Below, piece after piece: positions 27,681-38,465 of a stretch of DNA of 64,000 nt (the stretch's first letter is position 1; each line of letters starts with the position of its first letter). Location: contig NZ_ML660019.1 of NCBI RefSeq assembly GCF_007004645.1, positions 1 to 64,000 of the forward strand, given 5' to 3'. The notes under the pieces are model-generated. The model searched no databases and was not told where the DNA came from. It saw only the letters and a list, made by a program, of their open reading frames with translations. This DNA is from Aliiroseovarius halocynthiae (GTDB lineage Bacteria; Pseudomonadota; Alphaproteobacteria; Rhodobacterales; Rhodobacteraceae). A program made the translations under genes and the position numbers.

Positions 27681-28442
27681 GTGCTGAGTGTAGGCAAGCC
27701 GGCGTTATTTAGAAAAGCTGCACGCCAGATGTCAGTGGCTGCGCTGACTTTTTCATTGGCAGCGTGCTTCGGCGGAGCAAAGACCGAAGACGTGCGCAAC
27801 AGCCCGTTGTTTTCCAAGCAAGCGCCGACTGCGTCGGGCAAGTTGGTGCAATCGCGCACGGTCATGTCTGGCGCTGTGACTGTTGCCGCACCCAAAGGTT
27901 ATTGCGTCGATGTCAGTTCATTGCGTGATCAGGCATCGGGTGCGTTTGTCCCGTTTGGAGCTTGCGCAGCATTGACCCGAAACGCGGCCGATCCCAGCCC
28001 CAAGGCCCCGGCATTTCTTGTGGCCAGCGTGTCGCCTTTGCCAATTGCAGCAGAAGCCGCTGCCGAGGATCCCGAAGCAGTGATGGCCCAAGCGCGCGCC
28101 TTTCTGGAAAGCAACGCAGGGCGTGCGGCGCTAAGTCGTTCAGGCGATGCCAGTACCGTCGAGGTTTTGGATCTGAAAACATCGTCGGGCGTCGTAAAGG
28201 TCTTGACGCGCGACGGATCCGACAACCGGCCAGAATCCTTGTCTGACACCACGTGGCGCGCGTTTCTGCCCATTGATGACAAACTGGTCGTGGCAAGTGT
28301 GACCGGTTTTACCAAGACGAAGGTCGACCGGCGCAATGGGTTGGGGCAGTTGAATAAATTCGTTGCTGCAATCAAGGCCTCTAACCCGGGCAGTTCCAAA
28401 GGCGGCGGGGTTTTGGCCGCGATCTTTGGCAAATTGCGCTAG
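27681..28442 (+). CDS. Lipoprotein of unknown function
   Basis: The 253-residue protein has a signal peptide ending in the lipobox-like FSLAACFGG, so the Cys near residue 28 should be lipidated. GTG 27681 follows GGAG and gives an N-region with Lys and Arg before the hydrophobic core. The mature part contains a Cys-bearing segment (GYCVDVSSLRDQ) and no domain I recognise. The C-terminus, GGGVLAAIFGKLR, is Gly-rich and hydrophobic. It precedes the DUF6478 gene on the same strand. Confidence 0.7.
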   Translation: MLSVGKPALFRKAARQMSVAALTFSLAACFGGAKTEDVRNSPLFSKQAPTASGKLVQSRTVMSGAVTVAAPKGYCVDVSSLRDQASGAFVPFGACAALTRNAADPSPKAPAFLVASVSPLPIAAEAAAEDPEAVMAQARAFLESNAGRAALSRSGDASTVEVLDLKTSSGVVKVLTRDGSDNRPESLSDTTWRAFLPIDDKLVVASVTGFTKTKVDRRNGLGQLNKFVAAIKASNPGSSKGGGVLAAIFGKLR

Positions 28443-28512
28443 CAGCTATTATCTGGTTTAGTTGCAGCCAACCTGACACCTGATCACCACCAGTACGGGC
28501 AGAAATACAGAC

Positions 28513-29286
28513 ATGAAAAGCTGGATTACCTCGCTTTCAGATCGATTGACGGATCGCAGGGCGTTGCGTCGTTGGTCACGTGTTGCGCGCGATGCGAATG
28601 CGATCGACAGATTGACATTGCGCACCATGCGGGTCCGCGCGCGCGAGCTGCGCCAACAGTTGGATCAGGTGTTGTTCACAGCAGACAGCAGGCTTGCGCT
28701 GCCCCTTTTGGGGTCGAACACACTTCAGAAACCGCTGCACGCAGATTGGGCCTATCGCCCGCGGGCATGGCGTGGTTCGGCTGCTCCGTCTGGGATGGCT
28801 GGCGTTCGAAATGGAAGTTCATTTGGCGACGAAGTGAAGTTGTTTCACGACTGCCCCCTGTCCGAAATCACAATGCGCCAGGTGCGTAACACCCGCGAGG
28901 CTGATCTTGCCCCTTTCGGAGTAGCGCTTGAGGTCTATGGTTTTCAGGGGTCTTTTCTGTCCATGGTGGTGGACATGCCACCCGAGGCCGCCGTTGACCT
29001 AAGTCGTAATCACATCGTGCGTGTCGCTGTCACGTCCGAGGTCGAGCGGCCCATAGACGCGTTTGCGCGCCTGAATATTCAGTACGGTCCGAATAATGAT
29101 CAACTGAATCAGCACCAAATGCTTGAGAACGGAGAGACCAAGTTCGAGTTCGATCTGGCCTATTCCAACATGAACGAAAAACGCGTTCAGAAAATGTGGG
29201 TGGATTTGGTGTTCAGTAATCCTGAAATGAATCGGGTGACGCTTCGTGACCTGACTTTGTGCCGCTATCCCCGCGCAGAAATCTAA
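28513..29286 (+). CDS. DUF6478 family protein
   Basis: The 257-residue protein has a basic, helical N-terminus (DRRALRRWSRVARDANAIDRLTLRTMRVRARELRQQLD) and a beta-rich C-terminal domain with PLHADWAYRPRAW and LFHDCPLSEITMRQVRNT. This matches DUF6478, seen in roseobacters; function is unknown. It is followed after 24 bases by a small conserved protein and then the DUF523 gene, which probably form one unit. Confidence 0.75.
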   Translation: MKSWITSLSDRLTDRRALRRWSRVARDANAIDRLTLRTMRVRARELRQQLDQVLFTADSRLALPLLGSNTLQKPLHADWAYRPRAWRGSAAPSGMAGVRNGSSFGDEVKLFHDCPLSEITMRQVRNTREADLAPFGVALEVYGFQGSFLSMVVDMPPEAAVDLSRNHIVRVAVTSEVERPIDAFARLNIQYGPNNDQLNQHQMLENGETKFEFDLAYSNMNEKRVQKMWVDLVFSNPEMNRVTLRDLTLCRYPRAEI

Positions 29287-29310
29287 GGCGCACGCCGGTT
29301 AGGAGCCATC

Positions 29311-29691
29311 ATGACGGATATGTCACTTCAGAAAGCCCGCATACACGCCGGTGTTTGGGAGGGTACGCTGACCACCTCGGGCACCACGGCGCCCGAACTT
29401 GAGGTCACATATCAAGATCAGGCCCTGTCCGAGGTCGATGTGGCCGAGATTGCGGACCAGCCCGGTCAGTTCAGCGTGCGCATTCAAATCCCATCGGGTC
29501 TTTTATGTGATGGGGTTCAAACCTTCCTGATTTGTGACAAGTCGTCTGGCGATACGCTGGACAGTTTCGTGATCGTCGCCGGTCAGCCGCTCGCCTCGGA
29601 CATTCGCGCCGAGATGGATCTTCTGCGCGCCGAGCTTGATCTTCTGAAAAGATCTTTTCGGCGTCACCTGCGGGATGGCGGGGGCAAATGA
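29311..29691 (+). CDS. Conserved hypothetical protein with C-terminal coiled coil
   Basis: The 126-residue protein has a beta-rich first part (about 1-90) and a C-terminal heptad-like stretch, AEMDLLRAELDLLKRSFRRHL, likely a coiled coil that could drive oligomerisation. I do not recognise a named family. Its stop overlaps the next gene's ATG by four bases. It sits in a three-gene unit with DUF6478 and DUF523 genes, which may indicate a shared role. Confidence 0.6.
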   Translation: MTDMSLQKARIHAGVWEGTLTTSGTTAPELEVTYQDQALSEVDVAEIADQPGQFSVRIQIPSGLLCDGVQTFLICDKSSGDTLDSFVIVAGQPLASDIRAEMDLLRAELDLLKRSFRRHLRDGGGK

Positions 29692-30171
29692 CCTCGATCC
29701 TCGTTAGTGCATGTTTGCTTGGGCAGAAGGTGCGCTATGACGGGGCCGCGAAGACATTGCCAGATGATCGGCTTGCTGATTGGGACCGGAAAGGCTGGTT
29801 GCATCCGATTTGCCCTGAGCTTCTGGGCGGTTTGCCAGTTCCGCGCCTGCCTGCTGAAATCGAACCGGGCCATGATGGTGCGTCGGTTCTGTCAGGGCAG
29901 GGGCGCATACTGGATCTGCATGGCGGTGATGTCACGGGCGCTTTTCTGATGGGGGCCAAGATCGCAGTGGCCAAAGCACAAAAGCACCGGTGCACATATG
30001 CCCTTCTGACCGAAGCGAGCCCCTCTTGCGGTACTGACGTTATATACAGCGGACATCACGATGGGGTTCGGCGGGTCGGAATGGGTGTTGTGACGGCGGC
30101 GTTGATACAGGCCGGTGTGCAGGTGTTTTCGTCTGATCGGATCGACGAATTGGCGGTTGTGATCGGCGCAT

Positions 30172-30173
<2 letters not shown>
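29688..30173 (+). CDS. DUF523 domain protein
   Basis: The 161-residue protein fits DUF523: it begins ILVSACLLGQKVRYDG, has HPICPELLGGLPVPR, then a KIAVAKAQKHRCTYALLTEASPSCGTDVIY segment. The Cys residues in ACLLG, CPE and SCG are family hallmarks and may bind a metal cluster. The function is not established. The ATG overlaps the upstream stop, and the gene's own stop codon is the start of a 12-bp inverted repeat spanning the gap to fadH. Confidence 0.85.
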
Positions 30174-32380
<2,207 letters not shown>

Positions 32381-32836
32381 TGCGGGTTGACTGATTGGAG
32401 GGGGCGGGCTGCACAGCACGGTAATCGCGATGCTTCAGGGCCCGCTCCTTTGTCAACCTATTGTATGTATGCGGTTTTCGAATTCGCCTGCGCATACTCG
32501 CGATGGCCTGATCGTCGCCACATAATTGGCACAAACGTTAATCCTTTCTGGAAAGAGCGTTGTTTTTCAATAAATAACGCAAGGGTTGTGCTTCCCTAAC
32601 GTAAGGTAGACAAGCCTTCCAGACGGCCGTGTTTTTCTTGGCTTAGCCCGCGTGCATCGTCTGCAAGTGTTAGCGCTCTCGCAGGAATTGTTAGCGTTTG
32701 AGGTGTCAATACAACCTCTTGTTTCCAATTTGAGGACATAAATTGATTTACCCAGTTAATGTCGGCTGGGCTTCACAGTCTTGCCCTAATTGGCCGCGAT
32801 ACAAAAGTTGCTGGGGAAATTCACAGAGAGTAACTT
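32381..32836. other. Intergenic region between fadH and the LysR gene
   Basis: These 456 bases show no convincing gene. Just after fadH lies a long imperfect hairpin (32385-32458). Further on are GCGTT/AACGC arms (32558-32581) and two copies of TGTTAGCG around 32668-32696, which could be operator sites for the downstream regulator. Base composition is more AT-rich than the flanking genes. Confidence 0.5.
32385..32458 (+). promoter_or_regulatory. Long imperfect hairpin after fadH
   Basis: GGTTGAC pairs with GTCAACC (32385-32391 / 32452-32458). Further in, GGAG and CGGGC pair with CTCC and GCCCG, with a GGGG bulge. No T-run follows, so it is an RNA structure rather than a clear terminator. Confidence 0.55.
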
Positions 32837-33742
32837 ATGGATCGATTGACCGAAATGGAGGCTTTCGCGACTGTGGTGGACCAAGGGGGGTTCACCGATG
32901 CGGCCAAGAAAATGGGGATTTCGAAATCTGCGGTGTCAAAGCATGTTTCAAGTCTCGAGGCGCGGTTGGGTGCGCGCCTATTAAACAGAACAACACGGCG
33001 TGTCAGCCCGACCGAAATTGGTCTGGCCTATTACGACCGCGCCCGACGGGTATTGAATGATGCGGGCGAAGCGGATGCGTTGGTGACGTCGATGCAATCG
33101 GCGCCAGCGGGGATGCTCAGGATCTCGGTGGCGACAGACTTTGGCGTGAACCACTTAAGCCCGGTTCTGGGTGAGTTCCTAAGGGATTTTCCTGACGTCA
33201 ATGTGACCATGGAATTGGCCAACCGCTATGTCGAGTTGATCTCGGAAGGTTTTGATATGGCGATCCGCGTGGGCGAGCTGGAAGACAGTTCGCTGCGGGC
33301 GCGCAAGATTGCAGAAACCACGCGCCGCATGGTGGGTAGCCCCGCGTATTTTCAGCGTTACGGGCGCCCGACGCGAATTGACGATCTGAACAATCACAAG
33401 CTGTTGCATTATTCCAGCCAGAGTTCTGGCAACGTCTGGAAGATTCCCGCCCCGTCTGGCGAGATGCGGCAGGTGCGTTCGGCAGGGTGGCTTAGCGTAA
33501 ATGACGGTCAGTCGCTGCTGAATGCCGCGATCTCTGGCTTAGGTATCGCATATTTGCCAAGCTTCCTCTACGCCGACGCGATGGAGAAGGGATTGGTCGA
33601 GGACGCCATTCCAGACCTGCCCGCCGATGTGCAGGGGATCTATGCGGTCTATCCACCGGGTCGATTCACGCAGCCCAAAGTGCGGGCATTTATTGATTTT
33701 CTGGTACAGGCCTTTGCGCATAAAGGTCCCGACACCTGGTAG
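32837..33742 (+). CDS. LysR family transcriptional regulator
   Basis: The 301-residue protein has an N-terminal winged helix (DRLTEMEAFATVVDQGGFTDAAKKMGISKSAVSKHVSSLEARLG) and a C-terminal effector-binding domain starting near residue 90 with GMLRISVATDFG. It resembles the CrgA/AaeR-like branch. LysR proteins often control a divergent gene, but here no divergent gene is present and the upstream gap is 456 bases, so the target is unknown. A strong terminator follows. Confidence 0.9.
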   Translation: MDRLTEMEAFATVVDQGGFTDAAKKMGISKSAVSKHVSSLEARLGARLLNRTTRRVSPTEIGLAYYDRARRVLNDAGEADALVTSMQSAPAGMLRISVATDFGVNHLSPVLGEFLRDFPDVNVTMELANRYVELISEGFDMAIRVGELEDSSLRARKIAETTRRMVGSPAYFQRYGRPTRIDDLNNHKLLHYSSQSSGNVWKIPAPSGEMRQVRSAGWLSVNDGQSLLNAAISGLGIAYLPSFLYADAMEKGLVEDAIPDLPADVQGIYAVYPPGRFTQPKVRAFIDFLVQAFAHKGPDTW

Positions 33743-33770
33743 GAACAAAGTTGTGAGCGTGACGAGTTTC

Positions 33771-33795
33771 GCGGCGGGCTGGTCCCGCCGCTTTT
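33771..33795 (+). terminator. Terminator after the LysR gene
   Basis: GCGGCGGG pairs with CCCGCCGC around CTGGT and is followed by TTTT. Confidence 0.85.
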
Positions 33796-33818
33796 GCTGT
33801 ATCTGTAGCTCGCAGTGT

Positions 33819-34742
33819 CTATTCGGTGTTAAGTAATACTGCTTCGACACGCCGGTTCAGGTTGCGACCTTCAGGGGTGGCATTGCCCGCCAGCGGTGCC
33901 AGATACCCAACTCCATTCGCGGTCAGTTGGTTGGCATCTACGCCATAGCGATTGATTAGTCGGTTCATGACAGATGTGGCGCGCTGGCGAGACAGGGTTG
34001 CGTTCCCCTCGAGACTGCCTTCGGCGTCGGTATGTCCAACCAAAACGATCCTCTGATCTGGGGCATTGGCCAGGAATGCGGCAAGCTCGGCCAGAGCAGG
34101 GACTTCGCCGTCAGCAAGGTCTGATGATCCAGTGGCGAAGGTCAGGCCAGACAGAACCGCGCGCCCTACGGATGTCAGCTGAACACCCATAGGGTCAGTG
34201 GGGTGCCCCGCCGAAACTGGAGTGGTTTGCGTGACCGACAGAACTGGCGCGTCGTCTTGCAATGGCGTGACAAAAGTCAGTTCGAAGAATGTGTCATGGG
34301 TGCTTTGGCTGATCAGAATCTGAGCGAAACTACTGCCTTTTCGAATGCTAAGAAAGTGGTAGTCGCCCAGATCGATGTACATGTCGGGCGCTTGGAAGTG
34401 CCCAATCTGAAAACGGAAATCGAAACCGCCACAGGACACGGCCTGACATTGATAGAGGATCTGGTAGCCGTCCTGCACCAATTGTTCGCGCAGCGAGGTC
34501 AGGATCTGATAGCTGTGATCGGATTGCCCAGGTACGCGCCAAGCCTGCCGGTTCACATGCCCAACAGCCATGATCGCGGGCACAGTGCCGCCGTCAAAAC
34601 GACTGGTGGCGATTTCAACTTGCTCATTCTCGGAAGTTTCGGACTGAAGTTCAGATCCGGCAGGCAGGCTCAGCGCCTGTGCCCCAACAGGCAGCAAGGC
34701 GATCAGTGAAGCAAGGGCCAGAAAGTGTCGGGACAGAATCAT
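33819..34742 (-). CDS. OmpA family protein
   Basis: The 307-residue protein has a signal peptide (hydrophobic core about 5-22, cleavage near AQALS), a middle domain of about 170 residues and a C-terminal OmpA domain (about 195-305). The OmpA domain carries LVGHTDAEGSLEGNATLSRQRA, where the Asp and Arg bind diaminopimelate in peptidoglycan. It likely anchors the outer membrane to the wall. Its ATG overlaps the stop of the upstream peroxidase-like gene by four bases, so they are co-translated. Confidence 0.88.
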   Translation of the reverse strand: MILSRHFLALASLIALLPVGAQALSLPAGSELQSETSENEQVEIATSRFDGGTVPAIMAVGHVNRQAWRVPGQSDHSYQILTSLREQLVQDGYQILYQCQAVSCGGFDFRFQIGHFQAPDMYIDLGDYHFLSIRKGSSFAQILISQSTHDTFFELTFVTPLQDDAPVLSVTQTTPVSAGHPTDPMGVQLTSVGRAVLSGLTFATGSSDLADGEVPALAELAAFLANAPDQRIVLVGHTDAEGSLEGNATLSRQRATSVMNRLINRYGVDANQLTANGVGYLAPLAGNATPEGRNLNRRVEAVLLNTE

Positions 34743-35314
34743 CGGCTTTGAGCGTGGTATTCGTCGTTCGGCTTCATGCCAACGGCAGATGCCATGCGGT
34801 TGGACATCGAGAAAAAGCCAACAGTTGCCGCAATATCCCAGATATCCCGATCCGAGAACCCGACGTCGCGCAGCGCTTGGCGGTCAGCTTCCGAGGTTTC
34901 CGAGGACGCTTTGGTGATCTTCTCAGAGAATGTCAGCATCGCCGTCTGACGCGCGTCCAGATCGGCCATACGCCAGTTCATCACCATCGCCTCGCCCAGC
35001 AATGGATTGCCCGACAACTGACGCACAGCCGCGCCATGGGCGACTTGGCAATACCAACACCGATTGATCGAGCTGACGACGACCGCGATCATTTCGCGTT
35101 CCAGCTTGGACAGGCCACTGTCGTCCAGCATGATCTCGTTATACATGTCCATGAAGGGGCGCAGTTTGGCCATATCAAAGGCATAGGCCTTCAGCACATT
35201 CGGGACCAAGCCCAACTTCTCGTCACAGATGTCGAAATATTTCTGAATGTCTTCGGGAAGCGGTTCGACCATCGGCAGGTCAAGTTCGGTGACCTCGTTC
35301 GTTTTACGCACCAT
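34739..35314 (-). CDS. Peroxidase-related (AhpD/CMD-like) enzyme
   Basis: The 191-residue protein has the carboxymuconolactone decarboxylase/AhpD fold with the CxxC motif CWYCQVAHG near residue 84. The Glu and His around it fit the AhpD-type alkylhydroperoxidase active site. The family, known as uncharacterised peroxidase-related enzymes, probably reduces peroxides with thiols. It lies between a GNAT gene (12-base gap) and the OmpA gene (4-base overlap) in an operon on the minus strand. Confidence 0.85.
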   Translation of the reverse strand: MVRKTNEVTELDLPMVEPLPEDIQKYFDICDEKLGLVPNVLKAYAFDMAKLRPFMDMYNEIMLDDSGLSKLEREMIAVVVSSINRCWYCQVAHGAAVRQLSGNPLLGEAMVMNWRMADLDARQTAMLTFSEKITKASSETSEADRQALRDVGFSDRDIWDIAATVGFFSMSNRMASAVGMKPNDEYHAQSR

Positions 35315-35326
35315 GCTGTGTCCTTC

Positions 35327-36058
35327 TTAGCGTTTCACGCGGTAATGGTAGTGTCCGACCAGATGCATGCCAAGATTGGCGTAAAGCGGGTTGGCGGCGT
35401 GGTTGCCTTGGGTGACGATCAAAGACAAATACTCGGCGCCCTGTTCTTCTGCCCATTTGGCGGCTTGCTTCAGCAGGTTTTGTCCGGTGCCCATGCGGCG
35501 CAGCTTGGGATCCACATGCAGGGCATGCGCCATGGCGATGCCGTTATGTATGCCGACAAAGCCCACGCCAGCAGGCGTATCATCGGTGCGTGCCAGAAGG
35601 GCGGTTTTGGGGCAGTCCGCACGCTCCATCACCGCGCGGCGGTGTTCGCTGATGCCACCTTCGTCCCAAAGCTCGGTCATGATTGAAAGCATTGGCCAAA
35701 TTGCGAAGGCCGAAACGGGTGGAAGTGGTTCGTCGGTTAGTTCTGAAACCGGAATGACCCAGATATTCACCGGGTCGATGATGTCATAACCATGTTGTTC
35801 CAACATATCGTCCAGATGCTCGTCGCCTGCACGGATCTGGAATAACGGATCCATCCCAATATCGCGCATCGCTTTCTCGGCGGTGGGCAGGTCAGCTTCG
35901 GTCGTCGGCCAGTTTTCCGTGGCAGCCGACACGCGTTTGCCGCCGCCTGCGCCGTTGCGTACGACCCATGCGCCCACGTGATTGGTTTCGGCCGGTGGCC
36001 AGGTGGCTTCGCAGACCTCGATCAATTGCTCGGCGGTGGGAAGATGGGGCGTTGTCAT
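35327..36058 (-). CDS. GNAT family N-acetyltransferase
   Basis: The 243-residue protein has a C-terminal GNAT domain: LHVDPKLRRMGTGQNLLKQA is the acetyl-CoA pyrophosphate loop, followed by LIVTQGNHAANPLYANLGM. The N-terminal 100 residues are less conserved. The acyl acceptor is unknown. It overlaps the upstream CinA-like gene by four bases and precedes the peroxidase-like gene, so it belongs to the same operon. Confidence 0.87.
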   Translation of the reverse strand: MTTPHLPTAEQLIEVCEATWPPAETNHVGAWVVRNGAGGGKRVSAATENWPTTEADLPTAEKAMRDIGMDPLFQIRAGDEHLDDMLEQHGYDIIDPVNIWVIPVSELTDEPLPPVSAFAIWPMLSIMTELWDEGGISEHRRAVMERADCPKTALLARTDDTPAGVGFVGIHNGIAMAHALHVDPKLRRMGTGQNLLKQAAKWAEEQGAEYLSLIVTQGNHAANPLYANLGMHLVGHYHYRVKR

Positions 36059-36783
36059 GAGGCCTCCTTGAACAGGTCTTGAAGCGCACGGGTGGCGTTG
36101 TCCAGTTGGGTCACATCCGTGCCGCGAATAACGATGTTGGCGCCGTATGCACCGTTTTCGACAAACGGATAGGACCCAAAGCTGAGTGTAGCATAACGTT
36201 GGGCCAGCTGTCCCAATGGACCGGCAATGTCGCCTTCTCCGCGATTGATCCGCACCGTGCGCGACACCAAGGGTGCACCTCCGATCAGGCTGGGCAGGAC
36301 GCTTTCGACCATGGCGGTGAAGACGGACGGAACCCCGGCCATCACATGTACATTTTCCAGCGTGAAACCGGGCGCGACTGAGACAGGATTGTCGATCAGC
36401 GTCGCGCGATCCGGGATGCGCGCCATGCGTTGGCGGGCTGCGTTGAATTCACGCCCCGAGGCCGCATAATGCGCAGCCAGCAGATCAGCGGCGTCTTTCC
36501 GAATGTCGATGTGATCATCAAAGGCCCGCGCGATGCAATCGGCGGTGATGTCATCATGGGTCGGACCGATCCCGCCCGAGGTAAAGACGTGGTCATATCC
36601 AGCAGAAAGGGCCTTCACGGCAGCCACGATGGCGTCGGCGTCATCCGACACCACACGCACCTCTTTCAAATCAATCCCGTGTTCGGTCAGGCGGCCTGCA
36701 AGGTGATGCATATTCGCATCCCGCGTCCGACCCGATAGAATCTCGTCTCCGATCACCAGCATTGCGGCAGAGGGGTTGGGCAT
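36055..36783 (-). CDS. CinA-like / MoaB-type molybdopterin-binding domain protein
   Basis: The 242-residue protein matches the N-terminal domain of CinA, a MoaB/Mog-type fold: AAMLVIGDEILSGRTRDANMHHL, then VFTSGGIGPTHDDIT near 70-84. The deamidase domain of full-length CinA is absent, as in many short alphaproteobacterial homologues. Despite the historical name there is no evidence for a competence role here. It heads the operon with GNAT, peroxidase-like and OmpA genes and is divergent from sfsA. Confidence 0.9.
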   Translation of the reverse strand: MPNPSAAMLVIGDEILSGRTRDANMHHLAGRLTEHGIDLKEVRVVSDDADAIVAAVKALSAGYDHVFTSGGIGPTHDDITADCIARAFDDHIDIRKDAADLLAAHYAASGREFNAARQRMARIPDRATLIDNPVSVAPGFTLENVHVMAGVPSVFTAMVESVLPSLIGGAPLVSRTVRINRGEGDIAGPLGQLAQRYATLSFGSYPFVENGAYGANIVIRGTDVTQLDNATRALQDLFKEAS

Positions 36784-36821
36784 CGCTTGTTCCTTTCCTG
36801 TTTCCGGTATAGGCCTGAGAT

Positions 36822-37520
36822 ATGGAATTTCCCAGCCCTCTTGTACCCGCCACGCTTGTGCGTCGTTATAAACGCTTTCTTGCCGATTGCCTGCTGACAG
36901 ATGGTCGCGAAATCACCGCGCATTGTGCCAACCCCGGATCCATGATGGGGCTGGCAGAACCGGGGTCGAAAATCTGGCTGGAACCCAATGATGATCCCAA
37001 GAAGAAGCTGAAATTCGGCTGGCGGTTGGTCGAGCATGCGGATGGAAACTTTACGGGCGTGGACACTTCGGTTCCGAACCGGGCGCTGAAGGCCGCGCTT
37101 GAAGCACGTGCAGTGCCCGGTCTGGGCGACTATCACACCGTCCGCGCCGAGGTGAAATACGGCGAGAAAAGCCGCATTGATTTCCTGTTGGAAGGTGATG
37201 GCCTGACCTATGTCGAGGTGAAGTCCGTCACCCTGTCGCGCCAACCCGGACTGGCCGAGTTTCCTGACAGCGTGACCACCCGCGGCACCAAGCATCTGGG
37301 CGAGTTGGCGAAGATGGTGGGCGAAGGCCATCGTGCCGTGATGCTGTATCTGGTGCAGCGCACCGATTGCGACCGGTTCGATCTGGCGCGGGACATTGAT
37401 CCCGCGTATGGGCAGGCCTTTGATGTCGCCCGCGCCGCCGGGGTCGAGGTGATCGTTCTGGGCACCCATATCACCCCATCGGGTGTTGATGTCGCCGGCC
37501 CTCTGGTGTCTTTGGCTTGA
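36822..37520 (+). CDS. sfsA: SfsA family DNA-binding protein / nuclease-like
   Basis: The 232-residue protein matches SfsA along its length: LVPATLVRRYKRFLADCLL, AHCANPGSMMGL, and a PD-(D/E)XK-like core with SRIDFLLEG and YVEVKSVTL. SfsA was named from sugar fermentation in E. coli; the core resembles nucleases, and the exact role is unclear. The gene precedes map with a 35-base gap and may share its transcript. Confidence 0.95.
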   Translation: MEFPSPLVPATLVRRYKRFLADCLLTDGREITAHCANPGSMMGLAEPGSKIWLEPNDDPKKKLKFGWRLVEHADGNFTGVDTSVPNRALKAALEARAVPGLGDYHTVRAEVKYGEKSRIDFLLEGDGLTYVEVKSVTLSRQPGLAEFPDSVTTRGTKHLGELAKMVGEGHRAVMLYLVQRTDCDRFDLARDIDPAYGQAFDVARAAGVEVIVLGTHITPSGVDVAGPLVSLA

Positions 37521-37555
37521 ACACCCTATCTAAGGGCGAACGGAAGGAAACCAGC

Positions 37556-38404
37556 ATGGACGACAAGATGCGCGTAACCAAGGAAGGCATTCGCCTGTAC
37601 GACCCGGCGGATTTCGCCGGAATGCATGCAGCAGGCAAGCTGGCGGCTGAAATTTTGGACCGGGTGGCCCCGATGATCGCCCCCGGTGTGACCACCGCCG
37701 AACTCGACGCCGCGATCGAAGCGATGGTGGACGAGGCGGGCGCCGTGTCGGCCACGATTGGTTACAAAGGCTATAAACACGCATCCTGTATTTCGCTGAA
37801 CCACGTGGTTTGCCACGGCATCCCCGGCTCGAAAACGCCGAAGATGAAGAATGACAAGACCGGCCGCAAACATGACGAACTGGTCGAGGGTGATATCCTG
37901 AACATCGACGTCACTGTGATTGTTGATGGTTGGTATGGCGACACCAGCCGCATGTTTAAGGTCGGAAAAATCAAGACATTTGCCGAGCGTCTGATCCAAG
38001 TCACGCATGACGCGCTGATGGAGGGCATCGCCGCCGTCAAGCCGGGCAACACGTTCGGCGACATCGGCCACGCGATCCAGAAATATGCCGAGGCGCAGCG
38101 CATGTCTGTTGTCCGCGATTTCTGCGGCCACGGTCTGGGCCGTGTCTTTCACTCACCGCCTAATGTGCTGCACTATGGCCGCCCCGGAACCGGTGCTGTG
38201 CTGGAAGAAGGTATGTTTTTCACCATCGAACCGATGATCAATCTGGGCCGCCCGGAAACCAAGATCCTGTCCGATGATTGGACCGCGATCACCCGCGATA
38301 AGTCGCTGTCGGCGCAGTTCGAACACTCAGTCGGTGTGACAGCGGATGGGTGCGAGATTTTCACCCTATCGCCTGCTGGGAAGTACCACCCGACCTGGGG
38401 CTAA
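37556..38404 (+). CDS. map: Methionine aminopeptidase, type I
   Basis: The 282-residue enzyme removes the initiator Met from new proteins. Metal ligands are seen in order: Asp in LNIDVTV, Asp in GDTSRMF, His in CGHGLG, Glu in FTIEPM, and Glu in FEHSV. The substrate-pocket His lies in CISLNHVVCHGIP. GGAAGGAAA supports ATG 37556; an upstream TTG overlapping the sfsA stop is less likely. A 10-bp terminator stem follows the gene. Confidence 0.96.
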   Translation: MDDKMRVTKEGIRLYDPADFAGMHAAGKLAAEILDRVAPMIAPGVTTAELDAAIEAMVDEAGAVSATIGYKGYKHASCISLNHVVCHGIPGSKTPKMKNDKTGRKHDELVEGDILNIDVTVIVDGWYGDTSRMFKVGKIKTFAERLIQVTHDALMEGIAAVKPGNTFGDIGHAIQKYAEAQRMSVVRDFCGHGLGRVFHSPPNVLHYGRPGTGAVLEEGMFFTIEPMINLGRPETKILSDDWTAITRDKSLSAQFEHSVGVTADGCEIFTLSPAGKYHPTWG

Positions 38405-38427
38405 CGGGAACTGGTTGAACCTATGCG

Positions 38428-38461
38428 TTTCGGCCTGACCTGATTTCGGGGCAGGCCGAAA
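38428..38461. terminator. Hairpin between convergent map and 38466 genes
   Basis: TTTCGGCCTG pairs perfectly with CAGGCCGAAA across 14 bases. Both sides are AT-rich at the stem base, so it can serve both convergent genes. Confidence 0.7.
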
Positions 38462-38465
38462 TGCT

